Of a DNA stretch of 14,756 bases, positions 6,338-13,676 are shown piece after piece. How positions within the stretch are numbered: the first letter of the stretch is position 1; each line of letters begins with the position of its first letter. A model generated the notes under the pieces. The model was not told the origin of the DNA and made no database searches. It saw only the letters and a list, made by a program, of their open reading frames with translations. The position numbers were made by a program, and so were the translations under genes. This stretch comes from Methanocorpusculum sp. (GTDB lineage Archaea; Halobacteriota; Methanomicrobia; Methanomicrobiales; Methanocorpusculaceae): contig JAFZFW010000056.1 of assembly GCA_017555685.1 (NCBI GenBank), positions 1-14,756 of the forward strand, written 5' to 3'.

Positions 6338-6867
6338 GACACGAAATCAGATTCTCCGGTCTTGGCGGACAGGGTATTATTACTGCCGCTGTCATCTTAG
6401 GACGTGCCGCTGCCCTTTACGCAGACAAGCACGTTGTCCAGACCCAGAGTTATGGTCCGGAGGCAAGAGGCGGAGCATCGGCATCTGCTGTCATCATCTC
6501 GGACGAGCCGATTCACTACCCGAAGGTAACCGAGCCGGAAACCTTCGTTATCATGTCCCAGGCAGCATACGATAAGTATGGATGCCATGCCCCGCAGGGT
6601 GCATTAATGCTCGTTGACCCGGGATATGTTACCAGCAGGCCGTGCTGTGTCTGCCTGGAAGTCCCGGCAACTGCAGAAGCAAAGGCACAGCTTGGAAAGC
6701 CGGTCTTTGCAAATGTTATCATGCTCGGTGCCTTAATGGAAGCCACCGGTGTTATTGATTACGAATCCTTAGAGCACGCTGTCTTAGACAGTGTACCAAA
6801 GGGAACCGAGGAAGCAAACAAGAAAGCTCTCGCCATTGGCCGCGAGATTGTGAGGAAACAGTTATGA
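6334..6867 (+). CDS. korC: 2-oxoglutarate:ferredoxin oxidoreductase, gamma subunit
   Basis: This 177-residue gamma domain begins MRHEIRFSGLGGQGIITAA, the glycine-rich start of the family, and continues with QTQSYGPEARGGASASAVIIS. Both stretches are typical of KorC/PorC domains that complete the 2-oxo acid oxidoreductase. The ATG at 6334 overlaps the korB TGA as ATGA. Its ribosome binding site is weak, a G-rich stretch, so expression probably depends on translational coupling to korB. Confidence 0.95.
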   Translation: MRHEIRFSGLGGQGIITAAVILGRAAALYADKHVVQTQSYGPEARGGASASAVIISDEPIHYPKVTEPETFVIMSQAAYDKYGCHAPQGALMLVDPGYVTSRPCCVCLEVPATAEAKAQLGKPVFANVIMLGALMEATGVIDYESLEHAVLDSVPKGTEEANKKALAIGREIVRKQL

Positions 6868-7949
6868 AGTTCCGTGAATATGAGGCAAAACAGATTTTCC
6901 GGGATGCAGGTATCCCGACTCCGAACAGTGAACTGATTGTTGATGCAGCAGAAGCTGCTCCGGCACTTGCCCGTGTTGCAGAGAAAGTTGTCTTAAAGGC
7001 ACAGGTTGATGTCGGCGGCAGAGGAAAAGCCGGCGGTATCCTTCCGGCAGATGCATCAACCGTTGATGCAACCGCAAAAGAGCTGTTTGGCAAACTGATT
7101 AAGGGACTGCCGGTTGAGAAGGTCTTAGTTGAAGAGGCTCTCGAAATCCAGCACGAGTACTACATCAGTATCACCATTGACCGTTCCAGAAAGCGCCCGG
7201 TTATCCTCTTCTCTGAAGAGGGGGGTGTCGAGATTGAAACCCTCGCAAAGGAACGCCCGGAGGCTCTGCGCCGTATCTATGTTGACCCGTCCTTTACTGT
7301 TCTCCCGGACTTTGTTGTGAGAAACGTCATTGGTTCTGCACCAAAAGAGATTGGTGCAATTGTCAAGAAGCTCTTCGAGGTCTTTATCAAGAAGGATGCT
7401 ATCTTAGTTGAAATCAACCCGCTTGTTGCAACTCCGAAGGGAATCATCGCTGCAGATGGTAAAGTCATCTTAGATGACAACGCACTTGCCCGTCAGGGAA
7501 TCTCCGAGAACCGTGACTTAACCGAGCGTGAAAAGGAAGCAGAAAAACACGGCTTCTCCTATGTCGAGCTCGACGGTGAGATTGGCGTTATCGGAAACGG
7601 TGCAGGTCTTACCATGGCTACCTTAGACATCATCGCCTACTATCAGGGCAAGGCAGCAAACTTCCTCGATGTCGGAGGCGGAGCAGATGCTGAGCGTGTC
7701 TGCCATGCAGTAAAACTTGTCGCATCCATGCCGGGTGTGAAGGTCATCGTGGTAAATCTTCTTGGCGGTATCACCCGTTGTGACGAGGTTGCAAAGGGTA
7801 TCATTGAGGCAGGCGTTTCCCAGAAGATTATCGTCAGAATCGCCGGAACCAACGAAGAGGAAGGAAAGAGACTCCTCGAAGAGAACAACTACCAGATGCT
7901 TCCGACCATGGATGAAGCAATCCGTGCAGCAGTGGAGGTGTGCAGATGA
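6864..7949 (+). CDS. sucC: succinyl-CoA synthetase (ADP-forming), beta subunit
   Basis: The 361-residue subunit has an N-terminal ATP-grasp domain (KFREYEAKQIF, then KAQVDVGGRGKAGGI) and the metal-site motif VEINPLV. A CoA-ligase domain follows, with GVIGNGAGLTMATLDII, NFLDVGGGAD and NLLGGITRCDEVAKGI. It is slightly shorter than the E. coli protein (388 residues), as is usual in archaea. With SucD it interconverts succinate, CoA and ATP with succinyl-CoA, ADP and phosphate. Placed directly after korC (ATGA overlap, GAGG at 6852-6855), it hands succinyl-CoA to the Kor complex in the reductive direction or takes it in the oxidative direction. Confidence 0.94.
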   Translation: MKFREYEAKQIFRDAGIPTPNSELIVDAAEAAPALARVAEKVVLKAQVDVGGRGKAGGILPADASTVDATAKELFGKLIKGLPVEKVLVEEALEIQHEYYISITIDRSRKRPVILFSEEGGVEIETLAKERPEALRRIYVDPSFTVLPDFVVRNVIGSAPKEIGAIVKKLFEVFIKKDAILVEINPLVATPKGIIAADGKVILDDNALARQGISENRDLTEREKEAEKHGFSYVELDGEIGVIGNGAGLTMATLDIIAYYQGKAANFLDVGGGADAERVCHAVKLVASMPGVKVIVVNLLGGITRCDEVAKGIIEAGVSQKIIVRIAGTNEEEGKRLLEENNYQMLPTMDEAIRAAVEVCR

Positions 7950-8821
7950 TTTACGCAGGCAAAGAAACCGAGATTCTTGTTCAGGGAGCAACCGGTTCCC
8001 AGGGCAGATTCCATATCAACTTAATGAACGAGTATGCAAAGGCTGTCGGCGGAGCAGGCGTAACTGCCGGTATGACTCCGGGCAAGGGAGGCCAGGATGT
8101 CTACGGTGTTCCGGTGTACAACACCGTTGCAGATGCTGTTGACAAACACGACATCGGGGCTTCTGTTATCTTTGTTCCGGGTGCAGGCTGCGGCGATGCA
8201 ATTATGGAGGCAGCAGATGCAGGCATTCCGACCATCGTCACCATCACCGAGCACATCCCGGTTCATGATGTCATGCGTGCTGTTGCATATGCAGAGAAAT
8301 GCGGATCGAAGGTAATCGGTCCGAACTGTCCGGGAATGATGATTCCGGAAGAGTGTAAGCTTGGTATCATCCCGGCAAACCTCTGCATGAAAGGAGACAT
8401 TGGTGTTGTTTCCCGCAGCGGAACCCTTACCTATCAGGTCATCTCCGAACTGACTGCCGCAGGTCTTGGACAGTCCGGAATTATTGGTATCGGCGGAGAT
8501 GCTATCATCGGCCAGACCTTCGCTGATGTGGTTGACACCTTCCACGCTGACGGCAGAACCCGTGCTATCGTCTTAATGGGTGAGGTCGGCGGTAACTTAG
8601 AGCTCGAAGGTGCAAAGCGTGCCATGGACTTAGGAATTCCGGTTGTCTCTTACATCGCAGGTGTTTCTGCTCCGAAGGAGAAGCGCATGGGTCATGCCGG
8701 CGCTATCGTCGAAGGAGGCGAAGGTGATGCGGCATCCAAGATTGCACGTTTACAGGCATTCGGAATCCCGACTGCTACCCGCCCGTCTGAAATCCCCGGC
8801 CTCGTTAAGGAATTATTCTGA
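7946..8821 (+). CDS. sucD: succinyl-CoA synthetase (ADP-forming), alpha subunit
   Basis: This 291-residue alpha subunit has the CoA-binding N-terminal fold (LVQGATGSQGRFH) and the conserved IGPNCPGMM. The phosphorylated histidine is His250 in MGHAGAIVEGGEGDAASKI, equivalent to His246 of E. coli. The start is set at ATG 7946 rather than the in-frame GTG at 7940. The ATG makes the same four-base ATGA overlap with sucC that joins its neighbours, and the GTG is itself part of the GGAGGTG ribosome binding site (7934-7940), five bases upstream. The stop overlaps the next gene by one base (TGATG). Confidence 0.95.
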   Translation: MIYAGKETEILVQGATGSQGRFHINLMNEYAKAVGGAGVTAGMTPGKGGQDVYGVPVYNTVADAVDKHDIGASVIFVPGAGCGDAIMEAADAGIPTIVTITEHIPVHDVMRAVAYAEKCGSKVIGPNCPGMMIPEECKLGIIPANLCMKGDIGVVSRSGTLTYQVISELTAAGLGQSGIIGIGGDAIIGQTFADVVDTFHADGRTRAIVLMGEVGGNLELEGAKRAMDLGIPVVSYIAGVSAPKEKRMGHAGAIVEGGEGDAASKIARLQAFGIPTATRPSEIPGLVKELF

Positions 8822-9627
8822 TGACAACAAAAAACCGTACTCTGCTTCGTTCCGCAGACGCTCTGGCAAAGAGCGTTGATGCGCTTGCAATCATCTCCTT
8901 TCTGCCGAAGGAACATGATTTAAAGCTCGACACACCGACCGTCCACGTCAGTGATATCCAGCCGGATATCCTGCGTGACGGGTCAATGGTAGCACTTCTG
9001 GACTACTGTTCCAACCATATTATTGATGCGGTTGTGCAGTACCGGATTTTGACGAAGGAGAATAATGGTACGGTTGTGGCTGCATTTCCGTATGCCCTTC
9101 TGATTTATGATTTAGAGGCAACGAACTCGGAGTTTACCGCAGAAGCGCTTGCAGATCTTGCAGATCCGGGTGTCATTCATGCGGTTCTGTCGCTTGCTTT
9201 GGAGCTTGCGCATGACGGACGCGAGGGCCGTTCGATTGGTACGGCCTTTATCCTTGGTGATATTGACGAGCTGAAACGCTGGTCTCACCAGGGTGTGTTA
9301 AATCCGTATGCGGGACACCCGGTTGATGTCCGTGATGTAAAAGAGCGGTCGAACTGGGAGAGTGTAAAGGAGTTCTCCCAGCTTGACGGTGTTTTCATCA
9401 TCAGCAAGGATGGTATTGTGGAAGCTGCCGGACGCTATCTGGATGCAGACAGCCGTGATGTGCAGCTGCAAAGCGGTTTAGGCGGCAGACATCTGGCAAC
9501 GGCTGCTATCACGAAAGTGACACCATCGGTTGGTATTGTTGTTTCTGAGTCCGGCGGTATTATCCGGGTCTTTGCCGGCGGAAAAGTGGTTGCTCATATC
9601 CGGACTGATGTCCGGGTTGAATTTTAA
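8821..9627 (+). CDS. dacZ: diadenylate cyclase, archaeal DacZ type (c-di-AMP synthase)
   Basis: The 268-residue protein has an N-terminal alpha/beta domain of about 150 residues and a C-terminal DisA_N (DAC) catalytic domain. In the DAC part, HDGREGRSIGTAF (131-143) precedes the metal-binding Asp189-Gly-Val of LDGVFIISKDG. Next comes GGRHLATAAIT (221-231), equivalent to the RHR nucleotide-binding motif, and VSESGG follows. Canonical DGA and RHR read DGV and RHL here, but Asp, Arg and His are kept, so activity is likely. DacZ enzymes join two ATP into cyclic di-AMP; in Haloferax volcanii the level of the messenger is critical. No membrane helix is seen, so it is cytosolic. The ATG overlaps the sucD stop by one base, with AAGGA about nine bases upstream, so it is probably translated from the kor-suc message. 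A T7 run ends the operon. Confidence 0.88.
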   Translation: MTTKNRTLLRSADALAKSVDALAIISFLPKEHDLKLDTPTVHVSDIQPDILRDGSMVALLDYCSNHIIDAVVQYRILTKENNGTVVAAFPYALLIYDLEATNSEFTAEALADLADPGVIHAVLSLALELAHDGREGRSIGTAFILGDIDELKRWSHQGVLNPYAGHPVDVRDVKERSNWESVKEFSQLDGVFIISKDGIVEAAGRYLDADSRDVQLQSGLGGRHLATAAITKVTPSVGIVVSESGGIIRVFAGGKVVAHIRTDVRVEF

Positions 9628-9632
9628 TATCC

Positions 9633-9639
9633 TTTTTTT
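9633..9639 (+). terminator. oligo-T terminator of the kor-suc-dacZ operon
   Basis: Seven T bases start six bases after the dacZ stop. They overlap the stop codon of the convergent acetyltransferase gene on the other strand. Confidence 0.6.
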
Positions 9640-10159
9640 ATCGCTTTCTAATCTTTGGCATCCCGATTCCTTTTGGATGCAGACCGAGAAGTGCACCATA
9701 GTAATCCTCTATTGCGAACTTTTTTGCGCTTGACAATACTGTGTATGTCATCTTTGTATCCTGCAGAACATATCCGGTATCGGAAAATCCGTTCCGCTCA
9801 TAGAATGCAAAACGCCGGCTCCGTTCGTCAGCATTTTCTGAATCATCGTCTCGCGGCTCTGCGTTTAGTGTGATGGGCTTTTTGTACTGCTCTTTTAGAT
9901 ATTCCAGTATCTCTGTGCCGTATCCGCGGGACTGCAGGGATGGAGATACTGCCATGTAGAGAAGAAACACCATCCTCTCTCCTTCAATCGTAAATGAAAT
10001 CCCGGCAAGTGATTCTCCGTCATAGTATGCAAGAAACCGGCTCGCCTTTGTACATGCCAGGATTTTCAGGAACAAAAATGAAAACCGTTCCTCTTTTGGA
10101 AACGACTGCAGATAGAGTGAACGTACAGAAAACCCGGCAGTCCGGGCGGACAAAGACAT
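9638..10159 (-). CDS. GNAT-family N-acetyltransferase
   Basis: This is a 173-residue protein if started at the ATG complementary to 10157-10159. SLYLQSFPKEER near the N-terminus, LLYMAVSPSLQSRGYGTEILEYL with the acetyl-CoA loop QSRGYG (76-81), and FAFYERNGF (118-125) are standard GNAT features. The acceptor substrate is unknown. A longer reading from GTG at 10201 would begin upstream of the transcript start expected from the TATA element at 10215-10222, so the shorter form is preferred; no ribosome binding site confirms it. The gene is convergent with dacZ (ten-base gap) and divergent from the FKBP gene. Codon use is less biased than in the operon. Confidence 0.85.
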   Translation of the reverse strand: MSLSARTAGFSVRSLYLQSFPKEERFSFLFLKILACTKASRFLAYYDGESLAGISFTIEGERMVFLLYMAVSPSLQSRGYGTEILEYLKEQYKKPITLNAEPRDDDSENADERSRRFAFYERNGFSDTGYVLQDTKMTYTVLSSAKKFAIEDYYGALLGLHPKGIGMPKIRKR

Positions 10160-10214
10160 ACTGACTCTATATGTCAGGCAGCAAAAGAAACTTTTCGGCA
10201 CGCAGGTAACAGAG

Positions 10215-10223
10215 ATTATAAAC
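10215..10223. promoter_or_regulatory. TATA element shared by divergent GNAT and FKBP promoters
   Basis: ATTATAAAC reads TTATAAAC towards the FKBP gene and TTTATAAT towards the acetyltransferase gene. Measured at 26.5 bases, starts would fall near 10246 on the plus strand and 10192 on the minus strand, giving short leaders of about 7 and 33 bases. No other TATA element fits the minus-strand gene. Confidence 0.45.
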
Positions 10224-10252
10224 TAAGAGCACCCATATAATAAGGAATTCGT

Positions 10253-10957
10253 ATGGCTATCGAAAACGGCACATATATCAAACTCAACTACACCGGTACC
10301 ATCAACGGCGTCCCGTTCGACACCACCGATGCAGAGGAAGCAAAGAAAGGAAACATCTTCCGCGAGAACTTCGAGTACACCCCGGCAATCGTCAAGGTTG
10401 GCGCAGGCAGACTCTTAAAGGGACTCGATGAGGAACTTGCAGGCAAGGAAATCGGCACTGAATACACCGTTACCCTTCCGGCAGAGAAGGCATTCGGCGA
10501 GCACAAGGCAGAAGAGATGAAGGCAGTCGACAAGAAGGCATTCAACCACAAGCCGGAACTCTTCGAGCGCTTAACCGTTGAGGGCCGCGAGGGTGTCGTC
10601 GTCCAGAAGATTGGAAACAGATACATCGTCGACTTCAACCACCCGCTTGCAGGTCAGGAAGTTACCTACACCTTCACCATCCTCGAGACCGTTACCGATG
10701 CAGCAGAGTGCCTTGCAGGTACCATCAAGCTCATCACCGGACGCGACATGAAGATTGGAACCAAGCACGAGAACTTTGTCTCCGTCGAAGTCCCGGCAAT
10801 GATGGCAATGTACAACCAGAACTGGTTCATGACCCAGTACCTCATCATGCAGGAAGCACTTGAACTCTTCCCGGCAGCAGAGTCTGTTAAGTTCGTCGAG
10901 TCCTTCCCACGCCCGAAGGCAGTCGAAGAGCCGGCAGCAGAAGAGAAGACTGAATAA
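10253..10957 (+). CDS. FKBP-type peptidyl-prolyl cis-trans isomerase, long archaeal form
   Basis: This 234-residue cytosolic protein-folding enzyme has three parts. The FKBP fold opens IKLNYTGTINGVPFDTT and has the flap VGAGRLLKGLDEEL. The insert-in-flap chaperone domain, as in SlyD, follows AFGEHKAEE and runs to about residue 135, before the FKBP fold is completed by AGQEVTYTFTILE. A C-terminal extension of about 75 residues is typical of the 26-kDa archaeal type, and the last residues are acidic and repetitive (EEPAAEEKTE). It isomerises proline bonds and holds unfolded proteins. AAGGA lies at 10242-10246. Codon bias is strong (TTA/CTC Leu, CCG Pro), suggesting high expression. Confidence 0.93.
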   Translation: MAIENGTYIKLNYTGTINGVPFDTTDAEEAKKGNIFRENFEYTPAIVKVGAGRLLKGLDEELAGKEIGTEYTVTLPAEKAFGEHKAEEMKAVDKKAFNHKPELFERLTVEGREGVVVQKIGNRYIVDFNHPLAGQEVTYTFTILETVTDAAECLAGTIKLITGRDMKIGTKHENFVSVEVPAMMAMYNQNWFMTQYLIMQEALELFPAAESVKFVESFPRPKAVEEPAAEEKTE

Positions 10958-10973
10958 ATTCTCTTCCAAATAC

Positions 10974-10980
10974 TTTTTTT
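10974..10980 (+). terminator. oligo-T terminator after the FKBP gene
   Basis: Seven T bases end immediately before the ATG of the radical SAM gene. The run probably terminates the abundant FKBP message. It also forms the -7 to -1 positions of the next gene. Confidence 0.5.
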
Positions 10981-11985
10981 ATGCAGGCACGCCTGTTTGA
11001 TTCTGATTTAGAAACGTGCGGTCTTTGTGCACGCCGCTGTGTGATTCCGAAGGGCAAACGGGGGTTTTGTAATGTGCGGGAGAATGTCGCCGGAAATCTG
11101 GTGACGCTTACGTATGGAAAGGTCACCGCCTGCGGGCTTGACCCCATGGAAAAAAAGCCGCTGTATCATTTTCTCCCGGGAACACAGACGGTCTCTGTCA
11201 GCAGTTTCGGATGCAATTTTACCTGTCGGCATTGTCAGAATCATCATATTTCGCAGGAGTTCTGCCGCGGGGTTTCCCGCGCCGAGCCGGAGGATATCGT
11301 GCGTGCGGCAGTTGGCGCCGGGGCAGAGAGTATCTCATTTACGTACAATGAGCCGACGGTGTTTTATGAGTTCATGTATGATGTCTCACGCCTTGCAAAG
11401 GCGGAGGGACTCCTCACCGCGGTTATCACGAATGGATACATGACTGAAGATGCAGTCAATGATATCGCACCATACATGGATGCGTTCCGCATTGACCTCA
11501 AGGCATTCTCTGATTCTTTTTACCAGACAGTCTGCGGCGGCGCCCGTCTCTCACCGGTTCTGGACTCAATCACTCGTGCGGCTGAGCTCAAGAAACATCT
11601 TGAACTCGTGACGCTGATTATTCCGGGGGTAAATGATTCGGCTGAGGAGCTTTCTTCGATGCTTTCCTGGGAGATGGAGACGCTCGGTTTTGCGGTGCCG
11701 CATCATTTCACGGCATTTTCCCCGATGTATGAGATGACTGACCGCCGTGCGGCAACGCATGCGGATGTGGATGCGGCTTTCCGTATGGCAAAGGATGCGG
11801 GACTGTATTATCCGTATGTAGGAAATGTCATGCATGCAGAAGGCAGTACTACCTACTGTCCGGAGTGCGGAAAGCGGCTGATTCTGCGGGCAGGTTATGT
11901 GTGCCGGATGCCGGGGGTAAAAGACGGCTGCTGTGTAAAGTGCGGCAGGCGGATTGAAGGTGTCTTCTCTGTCCCCGACAAATAA
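10981..11985 (+). CDS. AmmeMemoRadiSam-type radical SAM protein
   Basis: The 334-residue protein carries the SAM-cluster motif CxxxCxxC at Cys78, Cys82 and Cys85 (GCNFTCRHCQNH). It is preceded by a cysteine cluster at residues 13, 16, 20 and 30 (CGLCARRC..GFC) and followed at the C-terminus by a zinc-ribbon-like set (CPEC 293-296, Cys308, CVKC 318-321). The order and the phrase GLDPMEKKPLYHFLPGT place it in the PflA-like family found with AMMECR1 and Memo domain proteins. Its reaction is unknown. AMMECR1 and Memo genes are not in the window. The ATG has no ribosome binding site; an AATAAAT at 10953-10959, overlapping the FKBP stop, lies at leaderless distance. Codon use is much less biased than in FKBP, so its expression is probably separate and low. 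Confidence 0.9.
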   Translation: MQARLFDSDLETCGLCARRCVIPKGKRGFCNVRENVAGNLVTLTYGKVTACGLDPMEKKPLYHFLPGTQTVSVSSFGCNFTCRHCQNHHISQEFCRGVSRAEPEDIVRAAVGAGAESISFTYNEPTVFYEFMYDVSRLAKAEGLLTAVITNGYMTEDAVNDIAPYMDAFRIDLKAFSDSFYQTVCGGARLSPVLDSITRAAELKKHLELVTLIIPGVNDSAEELSSMLSWEMETLGFAVPHHFTAFSPMYEMTDRRAATHADVDAAFRMAKDAGLYYPYVGNVMHAEGSTTYCPECGKRLILRAGYVCRMPGVKDGCCVKCGRRIEGVFSVPDK

Positions 11986-11990
11986 CAATA

Positions 11991-11998
11991 TTTTTAAA
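11991..11998 (+). promoter_or_regulatory. TATA box of tRNA-Gly
   Basis: TTTTTAAA directly after the radical SAM gene predicts a start near 12021, giving an eight-base pre-tRNA leader. This mirrors the arrangement at tRNA-Thr. Confidence 0.55.
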
Positions 11999-12028
11999 CT
12001 TGCACCGCGTATAGAGTAGAGCAACATT

Positions 12029-12100
12029 GCATCGATAGTGTAGTGGTTATCACTAGGCGTTGCCAACGCCTAAACTCGGGTTCGAGTCCCGGTCGATGCA
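12029..12100 (+). tRNA. tRNA-Gly (anticodon GCC)
   Basis: The acceptor stem GCATCGA/TCGATGC is fully paired, with discriminator A. The anticodon arm AGGCG-TTGCCAA-CGCCT gives anticodon GCC, reading GGC and GGT. The T arm is CTCGGGTTCGAGTCCCGG. There is no intron and CCA is not encoded. A T5 run at 12105-12109 follows. Confidence 0.96.
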
Positions 12101-12160
12101 CTCCTTTTTCTGATTTCTGTATGTTCTCAAAGAGTCATATTCGCATGTCATTACCGTATA

Positions 12161-12168
12161 TCTAAATT
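12161..12168 (+). promoter_or_regulatory. TATA region of hisD
   Basis: TCTAAATT, or the overlapping TATATCTA from 12157, is 27-31 bases before the ATG at 12192, predicting a leaderless or nearly leaderless message. An in-frame TTG at 12171 would lie upstream of the transcript start and is rejected. Confidence 0.5.
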
Positions 12169-12191
12169 CTTTGAACTCCAATACTGTTACC

Positions 12192-13442
12192 ATGATTTGG
12201 CAGCCGGTAGAAGCTGACGAGTGGAAAGCGCAGCGCCGCGGTTCTTTAAATGATGTAAAAGATATTGTTGCTGGCATTATTGAGGATGTCAGGGCAAACG
12301 GTGATGCGGCACTGTTCGCACTCACCGAAAAATTCGATAAGCAGAAGCTCGAGACTCTGCGGATTACTCAGGAGCAGATTGATGCAGCATATGATGAGGT
12401 TGACCCTTCTCTCGTTCAGGCATTAATCGAGGCAGAGGCGAGAATTACTGCCTTCCATGAACTCCAGAAGCCGAAGACGCTCTGGCTTGAGGAGATGGAG
12501 CCGGGAATTACTCTTGGTGTCAAAACAACCCCGCTTGACAGAATCGGTGCCTATATTCCAGGCGGCCGTGCCGCATATCCGTCCACCGTTCTGATGACTA
12601 CTGTTGCCGCCCGTGTTGCAGGGGTAAAGGAGATTGTTCTCTGTACTCCGCCGCCGGCAAACCCGCTGACCTTAGTCGCGCTCGATATTGCAGGAGTTAC
12701 TGAAGCATACCAGATTGGCGGAGCACAGGCTGTAGCAGCTATGGCTCTTGGAACCGAAACAATCCGTCCGGTTCAGAAGATTGTGGGCCCTGGAAATGTC
12801 TTTGTCACGCAGGCAAAGATGATGCTTCGCGAGTATGCAGAGATTGACTTCCCGGCAGGACCAAGCGAGGTTGGCATTGTCGCAGATGCCGGAGCAAACC
12901 CGCAGTTTGTCGCTGCTGAAGTTCTTGCCCAGGCTGAGCACGACCCGAACTCTGCCTCTGTTCTGGTGACTGACAGTGCAGAGCTTGCAGAAGCCGTCGG
13001 CCGCGAGATTGAGATTCAGAGTGCTGACGCTCCGCGGAGAGAGATTATGGAAAAGTCTCTCTCTCACTCCGGATATATTGTGACTGAGACGCTGGATGAG
13101 GCACTTGCAGTTATCGATGATATTGCACCGGAACACCTCTGTATTATGACTGCAGATCCGCTTTCTTCGTTATCTGCCATCCACAATGCAGGCTCTATCT
13201 TTGTCGGTCCGTACACGCCGGTTGCCTGCGGTGATTATGCATCCGGAACCAATCATGTTCTGCCGACTGCAGGGTATGCGAAGAGCTATTCTGCTCTTGA
13301 TGTCGGACACTTCATGAAGCGCTCGCAGGTGCAGATGGTGTCCCGCGACGGGCTTGAGATTATCGGCGATACGATTGAAACCCTCGCGCATGCAGAAGGT
13401 CTTTTTGCGCATGAAAACTCGGTAAAACTGCGCAGAAAATAA
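12192..13442 (+). CDS. hisD: histidinol dehydrogenase
   Basis: This enzyme oxidises L-histidinol to histidine in two NAD-dependent steps, the end of histidine biosynthesis. At 416 residues it is near the usual length. The signature is EIDFPAGPSEVGIVADAG (217-234). Zinc ligands can be placed at Gln247 and His250 (QAEH), Asp348 (CGDYASGTNH) and His407. The catalytic Glu314-His315 lies in APEHLCIM. All key residues are present. The gene stands alone, without other his genes, between a tRNA and fdhC. The start at 12192 is chosen because the TATA region is at leaderless distance and MIWQPVE fits the family. A T7 run follows the stop after ten bases. Confidence 0.95.
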   Translation: MIWQPVEADEWKAQRRGSLNDVKDIVAGIIEDVRANGDAALFALTEKFDKQKLETLRITQEQIDAAYDEVDPSLVQALIEAEARITAFHELQKPKTLWLEEMEPGITLGVKTTPLDRIGAYIPGGRAAYPSTVLMTTVAARVAGVKEIVLCTPPPANPLTLVALDIAGVTEAYQIGGAQAVAAMALGTETIRPVQKIVGPGNVFVTQAKMMLREYAEIDFPAGPSEVGIVADAGANPQFVAAEVLAQAEHDPNSASVLVTDSAELAEAVGREIEIQSADAPRREIMEKSLSHSGYIVTETLDEALAVIDDIAPEHLCIMTADPLSSLSAIHNAGSIFVGPYTPVACGDYASGTNHVLPTAGYAKSYSALDVGHFMKRSQVQMVSRDGLEIIGDTIETLAHAEGLFAHENSVKLRRK

Positions 13443-13452
13443 CCAAACTTTC

Positions 13453-13459
13453 TTTTTTT
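13453..13459 (+). terminator. oligo-T terminator after hisD
   Basis: Seven T bases lie in a T-rich stretch (CTTTCTTTTTTTGCTG) just after the stop codon. Confidence 0.55.
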
Positions 13460-13525
13460 GCTGTGCAACGCAGGTCTTTTTGTAAGTTTCGTATGTGAAC
13501 TTTTCCCGTGTTTTTCTCAGAATTC

Positions 13526-13541
13526 TCATGAAAAATCATGA
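13526..13541. repeat. paired TCATGA palindromes upstream of fdhC
   Basis: TCATGA occurs twice, separated by AAAA. Each copy is itself a palindrome, so the 16-base block is both a direct and an inverted repeat. It lies 53 bases before the fdhC TATA box in a 234-base gap. It may be an activator or repressor site for fdhC. The gap holds no convincing gene. Confidence 0.3.
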
Positions 13542-13593
13542 TAAATACCTCTCTGAGAGAAGGGTGTTTTCTCTGCGCCTGCATACCGCATAG

Positions 13594-13601
13594 TTTAAAT
13601 A
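13594..13601 (+). promoter_or_regulatory. TATA box of fdhC
   Basis: TTTAAATA predicts a transcript start near 13624 and hence a leader of about 53 bases before the ATG at 13677. This is much longer than at the other genes in the window. Confidence 0.55.
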
Positions 13602-13638
13602 GCTTCTTCACCAAGTAGAATCTAACGCATCTTGAATT

Positions 13639-13662
13639 GGGGCAGAAACCCTGATTTGGGTT
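13639..13662 (+). promoter_or_regulatory. possible alternative hairpins in the fdhC leader
   Basis: CCC at 13649-13651 can pair upstream with GGGG (13639-13642) or downstream as AACCC-TGATTT-GGGTT (13647-13662). The two pairings exclude each other. The second ends two bases before the GAGGTG ribosome binding site (13665-13670). Stems are short (3-5 bp), so a regulatory switch is only a possibility. Confidence 0.25.
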
Positions 13663-13676
13663 GTGAGGTGTTATTT

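Noticed and set aside
7940..7945. GTG start for sucD
   Set aside because: The GTG is part of the ribosome binding site, and ATG 7946 keeps the ATGA overlap seen at neighbouring junctions.
12171..12191. TTG start for hisD
   Set aside because: It lies upstream of the transcript start predicted from the TATA region; ATG 12192 fits the family.
13528..13593. 21-codon ORF upstream of fdhC
   Set aside because: No TATA box at the right distance, no ribosome binding site, no hydrophobic or conserved pattern.
13632..13676. N-terminal extension of fdhC
   Set aside because: GAGGTG stands six bases before ATG 13677, and the extension has no family resemblance.
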